From: Bordetella parapertussis
Lineage (GTDB): Bacteria; Pseudomonadota; Gammaproteobacteria; Burkholderiales; Burkholderiaceae_B
DNA length: 9,866 nucleotides
Reading direction: 5' to 3'
NCBI GenBank assembly: GCA_945911685.1
Contig: CAMEAW010000100.1
Coordinates: forward strand, 1-9,866
Below, piece by piece: positions 1 through 6,642 of the stretch; position 1 is the stretch's first letter, and every line of letters begins with the position of its first letter. Position numbers and translations under genes: made by a program. The notes beneath the pieces were generated by a model, which was given only the letters and a program-made list of their open reading frames with translations, did not search any database and was not told the DNA's origin.

Positions 1-73
1 GCAGTTGTTCTAACAACACGTTGGATGGCATTTTCAGTTCAATGGCGAACTGGGCGACTGTGATACTCGACAT
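1..73 (-). CDS. infB: Translation initiation factor IF-2, N-terminal fragment (runs off the window)
   Basis: Only the first 24 codons are present, reading MSSITVAQFAIELKMPSNVL and then LEQL. This matches the start of the small N-terminal IF-2 domain seen in Burkholderiales, where the protein begins MSSxTVAQFAxEL. IF-2 is the GTPase that brings initiator tRNA to the 30S subunit. The ATG is at 73-71, preceded by a purine-rich stretch (AAGG followed by GAGAGAG) that can serve as ribosome binding site. It lies 85 bases downstream of the nusA stop, in the expected rimP-nusA-infB order. The GTPase domain is outside the window, so the identification rests on the N-terminus plus synteny. Confidence 0.88.
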   Translation of the reverse strand, partial: MSSITVAQFAIELKMPSNVLLEQL

Positions 74-158
74 TAGGCTCTCTCTTACCTTTTTACAGCG
101 TTACAACTTCAAGCGAAGACAGCAACTAACAATAACTGCTCTTCATACCGACATTCGA

Positions 159-1637
159 TTACTGCTCGTCAAACCAATGCGCGCGCGCCGCCATAATGAA
201 CTGGCTGGCAGTGGCCTCATCGAGGCCCGCCATCTCGACGAGTTCGTCGGTGGCAAGCTCAGCGAGCTCATCACGCGTATTCACACCACCAGCTGCAAGT
301 TTGCTTAACAACTCTGGCGACATGCCTTCAAGCGTAATCAAATCTTGCGCAGTCTCGACACGCTCTTCTTGGGCGATCGCTTCAGTCAACAAGGCGTTGC
401 GTGCCCGAGTACGCAGGGCTTGAATCGTATCTTCATCAAACGATTCAATCTCAAGCAACTCTTGCATGGGTACGTAAGCGATTTCTTCTAAGCCGGTAAA
501 GCCCTCGTCAATCAGAATGTCGGCAACTTCTTCGTCAACGTCGAGACGGCTCATAAACATTGAGCGCAACTGAGCGCGCTCTGTTTCTTGGCGATTTTGA
601 CTTTCTTCGGGGGTCATGATGTTGATCTGCCAGCCCGTCAACTCGGAGGCAAGACGAACGTTTTGCCCCTTTGAGCCGATTGCTTTAGGCAGGTTCTCTT
701 CGTCTACCACCACATCCATCGCGTGACGGTCTTCGTCAACCACGATCGATTCAACGTTAGCAGGCGCCAAAGCGCCAATCACGAACTCTGCCGGATCTTC
801 AGACCACAATACGATATCCACTTGCTCGCCGCCGAGTTCGTTACGCACGGCCGTGACGCGCGAACCGCGCATCCCGACGCAGGTACCAATCGGATCAATA
901 CGTTTATCGTAGGCCACAACTGCAATCTTGGCACGAACGCCCGGGTCGCGCGCGGCGCCTTTGATCTCGAGTAAACCTTGTTCGATCTCGGGGACTTCGT
1001 TTTCGAAGAGCTGTCGGATAAAGTCAGGCGCACTGCGTGACAAAATAACTTGTTGACCGCGCGCTGCACGATCAACTTTTAGCACCCAGGCGCGAACACG
1101 ATCACCCACGCGAAGATTTTCTTTAGGAATCATTTCACTGCGGGGCATGCGCGCTTCGATTTTGCCGGTTTCGACGATCAGATCGCCCTTGTCCATGCGT
1201 TTAATCGAACCCGAAATAATTGTTTCGCCGCGATCCAGAAAATCATCAAGTATTTGCTCGCGCTCAGCATCGCGAATGCGCTGCAGAATAGCCTGCTTTG
1301 CAGCCTGGGCACCAATCCGCCCAAACTCCAGCGGCTCGAGCGCTTCTTCAATGTACTCACCAACTTCAATGTCAGCAACGACCTCTTGAGCGTCGGAAAG
1401 CATCTCTTGCTGATCGGGCTCTTGGAGACCTGCTTCATCAGGCACAACGAGCCAGCGCCGAAACCCCTCGTGGTCGCCCGAACTACGGTCTACTGACACG
1501 CGGATATCAGCGTCTTCTTTGAAGCGCTTTTTCATGGCAGAAGCCAGCGCGCCCTCGAGAGCGTCAAACACCACATCACGTGGCACGTTTTTTTCACGCG
1601 CCAATGCATCTACCAACAGAAGAATTTCGCGACTCAT
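159..1637 (-). CDS. nusA: Transcription termination/antitermination factor NusA
   Basis: NusA binds RNA polymerase and nascent RNA, modulates pausing and intrinsic termination, and takes part in antitermination. The 492-residue product has the full architecture and nearly the same length as the E. coli protein (495). It has an N-terminal polymerase-binding domain (about 1-130), an S1 domain (about 135-200), KH1 with the GMRGSR loop at 255-260, KH2 with [10 protein letters not shown] at 321-330, and two acidic helix-hairpin-helix repeats (about 362-415 and 430-490) as in proteobacteria. The start overlaps the rimP stop in an ATGA, so the two genes are probably translationally coupled. In E. 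coli this operon is autoregulated by NusA, and the rimP leader here carries a terminator that could serve the same purpose (inference). No defect is seen. Confidence 0.98.
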   Translation of the reverse strand: MSREILLLVDALAREKNVPRDVVFDALEGALASAMKKRFKEDADIRVSVDRSSGDHEGFRRWLVVPDEAGLQEPDQQEMLSDAQEVVADIEVGEYIEEALEPLEFGRIGAQAAKQAILQRIRDAEREQILDDFLDRGETIISGSIKRMDKGDLIVETGKIEARMPRSEMIPKENLRVGDRVRAWVLKVDRAARGQQVILSRSAPDFIRQLFENEVPEIEQGLLEIKGAARDPGVRAKIAVVAYDKRIDPIGTCVGMRGSRVTAVRNELGGEQVDIVLWSEDPAEFVIGALAPANVESIVVDEDRHAMDVVVDEENLPKAIGSKGQNVRLASELTGWQINIMTPEESQNRQETERAQLRSMFMSRLDVDEEVADILIDEGFTGLEEIAYVPMQELLEIESFDEDTIQALRTRARNALLTEAIAQEERVETAQDLITLEGMSPELLSKLAAGGVNTRDELAELATDELVEMAGLDEATASQFIMAARAHWFDEQ

Positions 1638-2131
1638 CGCTTTTTGCCCTTGAAATCCAGAACTGGTTCTAACTTGGCGCGCTCAACATCAGAAAACATG
1701 AACGCCACACGTCGAACTTCGCCCTTTTTTGCCTCAAACTCGACACCGAAGTGTTTAACCACCCCAACGGAACCTACTGCCTCAGCGCCCGCTTCAGCAG
1801 CAACCAAGGTACCCAAAAAAACTTTTTGCCCTTCAACTGCCTGCCTCAGCTTGAGCTCGACCCGTTCACCCAAAAAGCGCTCGAAATCAGCTTCTGTTTT
1901 GAGCGGCCGATCAATACCTGGCGAACCTACTTCAAGCCTGCGGTAGTCGATATTCTCAACCTCGTATACGCGCGATAACTGACGCGAAACCTGCTCACAG
2001 TCTTCAACGCGTACACCTTCTGGCCGATCAATCGTGACACGCAACAAACCAAGCGCCGCCCTTTCGACGTCGACAAGTTCGATATCCATTGAGGCGAGAG
2101 ACTGCTGCGTAAGAGTAAAGAGATCAGCCAT
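1634..2131 (-). CDS. rimP: Ribosome maturation factor RimP
   Basis: RimP assists 30S subunit maturation. The 165-residue product starts [10 protein letters not shown] and carries the family signature [11 protein letters not shown] at residues 67-77, between the N-terminal alpha/beta domain (about 1-75) and the C-terminal SH3-like domain (about 80-155). The ATG at 2131 was chosen because homologues from Bordetella-like bacteria begin MADLF. A TTG at 2155 would add eight residues, but it lies inside a terminator hairpin and has no ribosome site. The chosen ATG also lacks a visible Shine-Dalgarno sequence: the bases just upstream are a T-run followed by GAATGT. The stop overlaps the nusA start by four bases. 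First gene of the rimP-nusA-infB operon. Confidence 0.95.
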   Translation of the reverse strand: MADLFTLTQQSLASMDIELVDVERAALGLLRVTIDRPEGVRVEDCEQVSRQLSRVYEVENIDYRRLEVGSPGIDRPLKTEADFERFLGERVELKLRQAVEGQKVFLGTLVAAEAGAEAVGSVGVVKHFGVEFEAKKGEVRRVAFMFSDVERAKLEPVLDFKGKKR

Positions 2132-2137
2132 ACATTC

Positions 2138-2166
2138 AAAAAAAATGGGCTGCAAAACAGCCCATT
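2138..2166 (-). terminator. Intrinsic terminator / probable attenuator in the rimP leader
   Basis: On the minus strand a perfect 9-bp stem (AATGGGCTG with CAGCCCATT, loop TTTTG) is followed at once by a run of eight T. The arms are 2158-2166 and 2144-2152, and the T-run covers 2145-2138, sharing bases with the last stem positions. This is a textbook Rho-independent terminator. It ends seven bases before the rimP ATG, so there is no room for a promoter between it and the gene, and transcripts must read through it to express rimP-nusA-infB. An attenuator is therefore more likely than a simple end for rluB transcripts. E. coli also has terminators in the leader of this operon. Confidence 0.85.
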
Positions 2167-2185
2167 AACAACATTTGTCTTGCAA

Positions 2186-2242
2186 TCAACGGTGAACCGA
2201 TGCCGGGCTATCACCAGCGCACGCAGCAGCCAGCAAAGGCAT
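2186..2242 (-). other. Possible 18-codon leader peptide in the rimP leader
   Basis: An ATG at 2242 opens a frame reading MPLLAAACAGDSPASVHR and ending in TGA, about 20 bases upstream of the attenuator stem. The ATG sits inside an inverted repeat (CGATGCC at 2198-2204 with GGCATCG at 2238-2244). No good Shine-Dalgarno sequence is seen; AAAGA lies somewhat too far upstream. Alanine and leucine are frequent, but there is no run of a single regulatory amino acid of the kind seen in biosynthetic attenuators. A chance frame is at least as likely. Confidence 0.15.
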
Positions 2243-2318
2243 CGCACACAAATCTTTGGTTAAAGCCACTACTAAACCAGTACCACGCCAAGCGCAAAAC
2301 CACTTATATTAGCCCTGC

Positions 2319-2348
2319 ATTCTAGCATGTATTTAGCAAAAATGTCTT
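2319..2348 (-). promoter_or_regulatory. Candidate extended -10 promoter for rimP-nusA-infB
   Basis: The minus strand reads AAGACA (2348-2343), an 18-base spacer, then TAGAAT (2324-2319). TGC directly before the -10 gives an extended -10 element (TGCTAGAAT). TAGAAT differs from TATAAT at one position and AAGACA from TTGACA at two. Transcription would start near 2312, giving a leader of about 180 bases that contains the inverted repeat and the terminator. A second, weaker -10-like TATAAG lies shortly downstream. Prediction from pattern only. Confidence 0.5.
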
Positions 2349-2370
2349 GCTATACCAACGATTTAGGCAA

Positions 2371-2424
2371 GAGTGAGGGTAAAGCGCTCACGTGGCGCTC
2401 ATTCAACAATCGCTGAGTGAGCGC
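2371..2424. repeat. Cluster of short direct and inverted repeats just after rluB
   Basis: GCGCTCA occurs at 2384-2390 and 2395-2401, and its inverse TGAGCGC at 2418-2424. GAGTGAG occurs at 2371-2377 and 2415-2421. The best hairpin pairs 2395-2405 with 2414-2424: 11 positions, one of them imperfect, with an 8-base loop. It starts about 22 bases past the rluB stop. No T-run follows on either strand, so it is not a standard intrinsic terminator. It could be an mRNA 3'-end stabilising hairpin or a protein-binding site. Confidence 0.4.
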
Positions 2425-2446
2425 TGCGCGGCCGCTCTGCATTCAC

Positions 2447-4339
2447 CTAGCGATCGCCTCGCGACGGTTTCGTGAAGCCCAGACGCGACTCGTGCGCTGC
2501 CGCGCCTTTGGGCTGCCAGTCATCGCCGCGCGGTGCTGAGCGTGGCTTGCCTGCGCTGTTTGCGTTGCCGTTACCAGCACCCGCCGGTGAACGTCCAGCA
2601 CCTGACTTGCCGGGCCCACGACCACGCGACGGAGCGCCCGCACGACCAGTCGGGGCACCCTGACCAGCGCCTGGGCCACCCGAGGTGCGCGCCCGACGTG
2701 GGCCACCCTCTGGCCGCGGAGCCGGTTGGCCGTTGGGGTCAAACGATTGGCCTGCAGCGGAGCCTCTAGGCGGTCGCGCATCGGGACGCCCTTCTTGACG
2801 CGGTCCACCCGGACCCGCAGGTCCGGCATCCGAGCGGCCGGGGCGAGCGCCACGACCTGCACCTTTACTAAACCCACCTTTAGGACCTCCCGGCCGAGCG
2901 GCGCTATTAGGCCCGCGCGCGCCTCCCGCTCCAGCTTTGCCACGCGCGCCTCGGGCAGCGCCTTGACCGCCCGGGTGCCCATTGGCAAAACCTCCGCCCA
3001 CAGTCAACACAGTGGGTGCTGACTCTGAGGGATGAGAAAAAGGCGCAGGCTTAGTCGAGCGTCCACCTTGAATATTGCCGCGTCGACCCACTCGGGCTCC
3101 GTGGGTACCGTTTTGATCTAGCGTACCAAAACCTGGCGGCAGAGCACTGTCGTGCGAATCCGGTTGACGTGGCGCGCGCGAGCGCCCATCACCTGCTTCG
3201 TCGTCGTCGCGCAGTAGGCCCACCTGAATCATCAAGGCTGACACAATTTTAGGATCGAGTTCTTCCCAACGTCCGCGCCGCAACGTGGTGGGTAAAACAA
3301 TGTCACCAAAGCGCGTGCGAATCAGGCGACTCACGGTTAACCCAATCGACTCGAACATACGGCGCACTTCGCGGTTGCGACCTTCGTTTAAGGTCACGCG
3401 GTACCAACGATTGCTGCCCTCGCCTCCGATGAACTCAACCATACCAAAACTTGCCGGGCCATCTTCAAGCGTCACGCCGTCAAGCAGCGTCTGCCGCTGT
3501 TCTGGGCCCAATTCTCCAAGCACGCGAACGGCATACTCTCGCTCATTACCGTAGCGCGGATGTAACAGGCGATTACTCAGATCGCCCGAGGTGGTAAAAA
3601 TCAACAAGCCCTCAGTGTTCAGGTCAAGACGCCCGATCGATAACCATTTGCCGACCTTCATCTTGGGCAGACGTGAGAAAACATTTGCGCGCCCCCCTGG
3701 ATCATCGTGACTGACAATTTCGCCGGCAGGCTTGTGATACAGAATGACACGGGGCGGTTTGCGGGTACTGCTACGGGTGACGGGCTTACCGTTTACGCGC
3801 ACAAGATCGTTCGCGCCAACACGTTGGCCAATGTGCGCAGGCTCACCATTGACCGAAACTCGGCCAGCGATAATTAATTCTTCCATTTCGCGGCGCGAAC
3901 CCACCCCTGCATCTGCCAGCACCTTGTGCAACTTAGGCATCAAGAGATCGCTGTTCAGATATTTATTCAAGCGCTGTTCACTGCGTTCGGTGCCAGTCAA
4001 ATACGATAGCGCTTGATCTGCTTCTTTTTCAAATTCGATTGGGTCACCGATTTCAACCACATCACGCGGATCGACGACCTCTTCGACCACATTCGGCTCA
4101 AATGCCTTGCTGCGTGGTTTGCGCGGTGGCGCACCAGCCTCTGGTTCAGCTTCGCCCGTGGCGGATTCACTGCGACGGCGACGAAACGGTGTGCGTAATT
4201 TGCGGCCACGAGGCTTACCGGTCGCCTCGCCCTGCCCCTCTTGCGCAGCTGCGTCAGGCTGCACGGACTGCTCTGGCGCAGCGTTGGCAGCAGCTTCGAT
4301 TGGCGCATGCACAGGTTGTTCAGGATTGGTATTAGTCAC
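2447..4339 (-). CDS. rluB: 23S rRNA pseudouridine synthase RluB (2605 type) with long Gly/Arg-rich tail
   Basis: RluB isomerises one uridine to pseudouridine in helix 90 of 23S rRNA. Of 630 residues, the enzyme core is about 134-375: an S4 RNA-binding domain (about 134-182, [16 protein letters not shown] start within [17 protein letters not shown]) and a RsuA-family catalytic domain with the signature [11 protein letters not shown], in which Asp239 is the expected catalytic residue. [14 protein letters not shown] strands follow at 338-347. Residues 1-130 are Ala/Glu-rich with an Arg cluster ([11 protein letters not shown], 46-56). Residues 380-630 are a low-complexity Gly/Ala/Arg/Pro-rich tail, probably disordered and RNA-binding. 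E. coli RluB has about 290 residues. The start is GTG at 4339, with GGAG five bases upstream, overlapping the scpB stop as GTGA, so translation is probably coupled. RluB rather than RluE/F or RsuA is chosen from the scpB linkage and the tail. Confidence 0.93.
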   Translation of the reverse strand: MTNTNPEQPVHAPIEAAANAAPEQSVQPDAAAQEGQGEATGKPRGRKLRTPFRRRRSESATGEAEPEAGAPPRKPRSKAFEPNVVEEVVDPRDVVEIGDPIEFEKEADQALSYLTGTERSEQRLNKYLNSDLLMPKLHKVLADAGVGSRREMEELIIAGRVSVNGEPAHIGQRVGANDLVRVNGKPVTRSSTRKPPRVILYHKPAGEIVSHDDPGGRANVFSRLPKMKVGKWLSIGRLDLNTEGLLIFTTSGDLSNRLLHPRYGNEREYAVRVLGELGPEQRQTLLDGVTLEDGPASFGMVEFIGGEGSNRWYRVTLNEGRNREVRRMFESIGLTVSRLIRTRFGDIVLPTTLRRGRWEELDPKIVSALMIQVGLLRDDDEAGDGRSRAPRQPDSHDSALPPGFGTLDQNGTHGARVGRRGNIQGGRSTKPAPFSHPSESAPTVLTVGGGFANGHPGGQGAARGARGKAGAGGARGPNSAARPGGPKGGFSKGAGRGARPGRSDAGPAGPGGPRQEGRPDARPPRGSAAGQSFDPNGQPAPRPEGGPRRARTSGGPGAGQGAPTGRAGAPSRGRGPGKSGAGRSPAGAGNGNANSAGKPRSAPRGDDWQPKGAAAHESRLGFTKPSRGDR

Positions 4340-5451
4340 TTGGACTCCGAGGGAAAAGTAGAGGGTGATGAGGGCTCCGCGTGAGCGGCAGGCTCTTCAT
4401 CAATTAGGGGCAGTGCATCGGCAGCGTGTTCTGCTGTCGATGCGTCGTCTTGTGTTGGAGCGTCGTCTTGTCTTGCTGCGTCGTCTTGTGTTGGAGCGTC
4501 GTCTTCTAACGAGGTGTGTTCTTCTATCGGTTGGCCAAGCAGGTCGCCAGACTTGGGCTCTACGGTCAGGGTCTGCCCTTCAAGCGTCAGTGACTGCAGT
4601 GCTTCGGTGATCTCGGCTGCGCCCAGGGCGGGTAGTTCGTCGAGTGCTCGCAAGCCTAAATCGTCCAAGAACTGCTTGGTCGTGCCTAGTAACCCAGGCC
4701 GGCCCGGCCCATCACGATGGCCAATGACTTCGATCCAACCGCGATCTTCAAGTGTCTTGATAATTTGTGAAGAGACCGTCACGCCGCGAATATCCTCGAT
4801 GTCACCACGTGTCACGGGTTGACGCCACGAGATGATCGCAAGGGTCTCCATCACAGCACGCGAATATTTTGGCGCGCGCTCGGGACTCAGTCGCTCGAGA
4901 TGACGCTGCATTGAAGCGCGACTTTGAAAACGCCAACCACTCGCGAGCTCGGCGAGTTCCATGCCGCGATCAAGCCAAGCCTGTTGCAACTGTTCAAGCG
5001 CTTGCACGATTTGCACATTGCTCAGTTCGTCGCCATCGACCTCAAATAACTTGCGGAGCTCATGAAGAGGCAACGGCGCCGAAGCGCACAGCAACGCGGC
5101 TTCAAGGACAACGCCTGCTTGTAGCAATTTTTGTTTTTGCTGTTGCTCATCTTGCTCTGACTGTGCAGAGGTCGGCGCCACAGCAAACGATACGTCGGTG
5201 TCAGGCGAAGTCTCTTTAGCGGCAAGGACAACAGGATCAGCTGTTGTGTGATCAGCATTCAAACCCGCGCTCGCGTGTGAAACAACATTTACTGCTGTGT
5301 CATCGGCATTTGCACTTGCAGTCGGGCTTGCGACAACATCTGCTGCCGCGCCACCGGCATTAGCACTTGTTAACGCGTTTGTATTTGCGTCTTCATCAAC
5401 TTTTTTTTCGTGCGGGTCATTCATAATAATTTCAGTGTCCTTATCGCGCAT
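4336..5451 (-). CDS. scpB: Chromosome segregation/condensation protein ScpB
   Basis: ScpB is the winged-helix (kite) subunit of the SMC-ScpA-ScpB condensin that compacts and separates chromosomes. The conserved core is about residues 105-270, with the strongest stretch at 196-267 ([20 protein letters not shown], then GDIEDIRGV, and later [15 protein letters not shown]). Typical ScpB proteins have about 200 residues, so this 371-residue form has an added N-terminal Ala/Asp/Asn/Val-rich region (about 20-95, degenerate repeats of [10 protein letters not shown] type) and an acidic C-terminal tail with six-residue repeats. The start is uncertain. ATG 5451 gives the longest form, and ATG 5424 (MNDPHEKK) has AAGGA 13 bases upstream; neither has an ideal ribosome site. 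scpA is not in the window. It is divergent from the tRNA-fMet unit. Confidence 0.93.
   Translation of the reverse strand: MRDKDTEIIMNDPHEKKVDEDANTNALTSANAGGAAADVVASPTASANADDTAVNVVSHASAGLNADHTTADPVVLAAKETSPDTDVSFAVAPTSAQSEQDEQQQKQKLLQAGVVLEAALLCASAPLPLHELRKLFEVDGDELSNVQIVQALEQLQQAWLDRGMELAELASGWRFQSRASMQRHLERLSPERAPKYSRAVMETLAIISWRQPVTRGDIEDIRGVTVSSQIIKTLEDRGWIEVIGHRDGPGRPGLLGTTKQFLDDLGLRALDELPALGAAEITEALQSLTLEGQTLTVEPKSGDLLGQPIEEHTSLEDDAPTQDDAARQDDAPTQDDASTAEHAADALPLIDEEPAAHAEPSSPSTFPSESK
4442..4505. repeat. 18-bp tandem repeat inside scpB
   Basis: Three full 18-base units (4442-4459, 4460-4477, 4478-4495) and a 10-base partial unit start with GCGTCGTCTT. Units 1 and 3 are identical; unit 2 differs at a few bases near its end. 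On the coding strand each unit encodes six residues (DDAPTQ or DDAARQ), producing the acidic repeats at about residues 317-337 of ScpB. The unit is a multiple of three, so copy-number changes keep the frame. Confidence 0.9.
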
Positions 5452-5463
5452 TCTTGCGCTGAC

Positions 5464-5492
5464 TTGTCCTAAAGCGTGAACTACGCTATACT
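5464..5492 (+). promoter_or_regulatory. Promoter of the initiator tRNA gene
   Basis: TTGTCC (5464-5469), a 17-base spacer, and TATACT (5487-5492) form a good sigma-70 promoter on the plus strand. Transcription would begin about 5499, a few bases before the mature tRNA 5' end at 5505. The promoter sits in the short gap between the divergent scpB start and the tRNA. Confidence 0.75.
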
Positions 5493-5504
5493 TCTTTTCT
5501 CAGA

Positions 5505-5581
<77 letters not shown>

Positions 5582-5586
5582 AATAC

Positions 5587-5626
5587 AACTGGTCGATCGC
5601 TTTTTGCGCTCGACCAGTTTTATTTT
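5587..5626 (+). terminator. Intrinsic terminator of the tRNA-fMet unit
   Basis: A 10-bp perfect stem pairs AACTGGTCGA (5587-5596) with TCGACCAGTT (5610-5619). It is extended inward by one mismatch and three pairs (CGC/GCG) around a TTTTT loop, and followed by TTTTATTTT (5618-5626). It begins six bases after the tRNA CCA. On the minus strand the bases after the stem are a poorer T-run, so it may stop transcripts arriving from the CobW remnant only weakly. Confidence 0.93.
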
Positions 5627-5862
5627 GTACGTTACGAATTAAATTCATTTCTTTCCTGTTCAACTATGACTGAGTCATTCAACGACTCACCGTCCACTAC
5701 GCAATGCTCAGACTCGCTATCGACTGAATCGCTGATTGATGCAAAAATTCATCGTCTATCGCTAGAACACTTGCTCAACAGCCAGTATCTTCGCGCCCCA
5801 TGAACACGTTTTTAAATCTTTAGTAGAGGCGCTCATGTGTCGACTAAGACCATGAGGATCAT
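5627..5862. other. Gap without a recognisable gene between the tRNA terminator and the CobW remnant
   Basis: No gene is recognised in these 236 bases. A 45-codon plus-strand frame (5666-5803, starting MTESFNDSPS) has no ribosome site and no family resemblance that I can see. A small inverted repeat (TGAGTC 5671-5676 with GACTCA 5684-5689) lies near its start. On the minus strand, stop-broken translation includes SSDRR followed by a stop and IFASI. This faintly recalls the last strand of CobW C-terminal domains, so the stretch may be the most decayed end of that gene (weak inference). Confidence 0.4.
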
Positions 5863-6134
5863 CTAATACGACGCACGCAACAATGCGCTAGGCCACAAAT
5901 AGATAAATCTTTGAAAATGAAACGTTGTGATCGAAACCACTGCCACACGCCGAGCGTGTTTGGCTGCATACCCTGAATCGCGCTCATTAAGGTCTAGATC
6001 TTGGCGAGCCGAGCTAAGCAATGCATCGTAACCCAGAGACTAAGCACGCTGAAGTGAACGTCTTGAGTGTACCGTAACTTAGCCAAGCCCTTCAAGTCTG
6101 AGTGCAACATACCAACAACCTGACAACAAAAAAC
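5863..6134 (-). pseudogene. Frame-shifted remnant of the C-terminal half of the CobW-type gene
   Basis: Just past the stop of the truncated CobW-type frame, minus-strand translation stays protein-like in two other frames. From 6134 to about 6040 one frame reads through DLKGLAKLRYTQDVHFSVLS. Then, with an apparent shift at the shared serine-leucine codons, a 58-codon open stretch (6039-5866) reads SLGYDALLSSARQDLDL and later HARRVAVVSITTF and QRFIYLWPSALLRAS, ending in TAG at 5863-5865. The pattern of a basic residue, beta strand, then RFxxWxxALL resembles the CobW C-terminal domain of COG0523 proteins. No start codon or ribosome site precedes it. The assignment is from visual resemblance and position only. 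Confidence 0.5.
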
Positions 6135-6136
6135 CA

Positions 6137-6640
6137 CTAAATCGGCTTCAAAATGTTGTTTTCGTCAAAATCACAGAGTTGTTCGCACACTGCACCAACC
6201 TGATTAGCCATCACAACCCGCGGCCCCGTCACCGTCAGGGTCGCCTGATAAAGGTAGCGTTGCCCCAAAAAAGGCGCATGTTTCAGGGTGAAGGCTATCT
6301 GCTCAACGGCCAAGCTGGTGGCATCAATGAACACGCGATCAATCGGCTTCGTGCGTTTAGTGAGTGCACGCAAAAAAATAGACCTTAACGCATCGCCCAG
6401 ACCACTATTTAAACCACAACACAAACAGCCCTCTGCGCTTACCGTGGGCGCCCAGACAAAGGCCTCGATCCGGCCAAACCCCAGCGCAACATCACGATGC
6501 ACGCTATCGGTCAACACCACGGAGTCGCGCATCGAGGCGTGCGTCAATAGCTTTTTAAGAAAGGCAGTCTGCTCGACACCGCTTTCACCGCGCACCGCAA
6601 TCACCGGGATCCGACCCAGCTGGCGCGAGGTCTCAAACAC
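6137..6640 (-). CDS. Truncated, P-loop-defective CobW-type G3E GTPase domain; probably a pseudogene
   Basis: CobW/COG0523 proteins are G3E-family GTPases, many of them metal chaperones. The 167-residue frame aligns with the N-terminal GTPase half. It has a first strand PVIAV and P-loop region at 18-25, the family CxCC motif as GCLCC (Cys72, Cys74, Cys75), and a switch-like strand DRVFIDATSLA (101-111). The P-loop reads GESGVEQT where the family has GxxGxGKT, so the GTP-binding lysine is replaced by Gln24. The frame stops at ILKPI, about where the G4 NKxD motif should be. Complete family members have about 320-350 residues. The start is GTG at 6640, two bases after the stop of the enoyl-CoA hydratase gene, with AAGG about 13 bases upstream. 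The long intact frame suggests recent decay, or a short protein kept for another use. Confidence 0.6.
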   Translation of the reverse strand: MFETSRQLGRIPVIAVRGESGVEQTAFLKKLLTHASMRDSVVLTDSVHRDVALGFGRIEAFVWAPTVSAEGCLCCGLNSGLGDALRSIFLRALTKRTKPIDRVFIDATSLAVEQIAFTLKHAPFLGQRYLYQATLTVTGPRVVMANQVGAVCEQLCDFDENNILKPI

Positions 6641-6642
6641 GC

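Noticed and set aside
2131..2155. Upstream TTG start that would lengthen RimP by eight residues
   Set aside because: The codon is inside the terminator hairpin, lacks a ribosome site, and the added residues are not part of the family N-terminus.
2443..2988. Long minus-strand frame of 181 codons inside the rluB tail, rich in Arg/Val/Ala
   Set aside because: It is an alternative frame of the GC-rich low-complexity rluB tail, where stops are rare; it has no ribosome site or family match.
5022..5258. Minus-strand 78-codon frame overlapping scpB
   Set aside because: Lies fully within the scpB core and linker in another frame, with no independent signals.
5666..5803. 45-codon plus-strand frame after the tRNA terminator (MTESFNDSPSTTQCSDSLST...)
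   Set aside because: No Shine-Dalgarno sequence, no promoter seen after the strong terminator, no recognisable family, and it lies opposite the probable far end of the decaying CobW gene.
5627..6136. Possible mobile-element or repeat scar next to the tRNA (tRNA genes are common integration sites)
   Set aside because: No integrase, no direct repeat of the tRNA 3' end, and no inverted terminal repeats were found; gene decay explains the stretch better.
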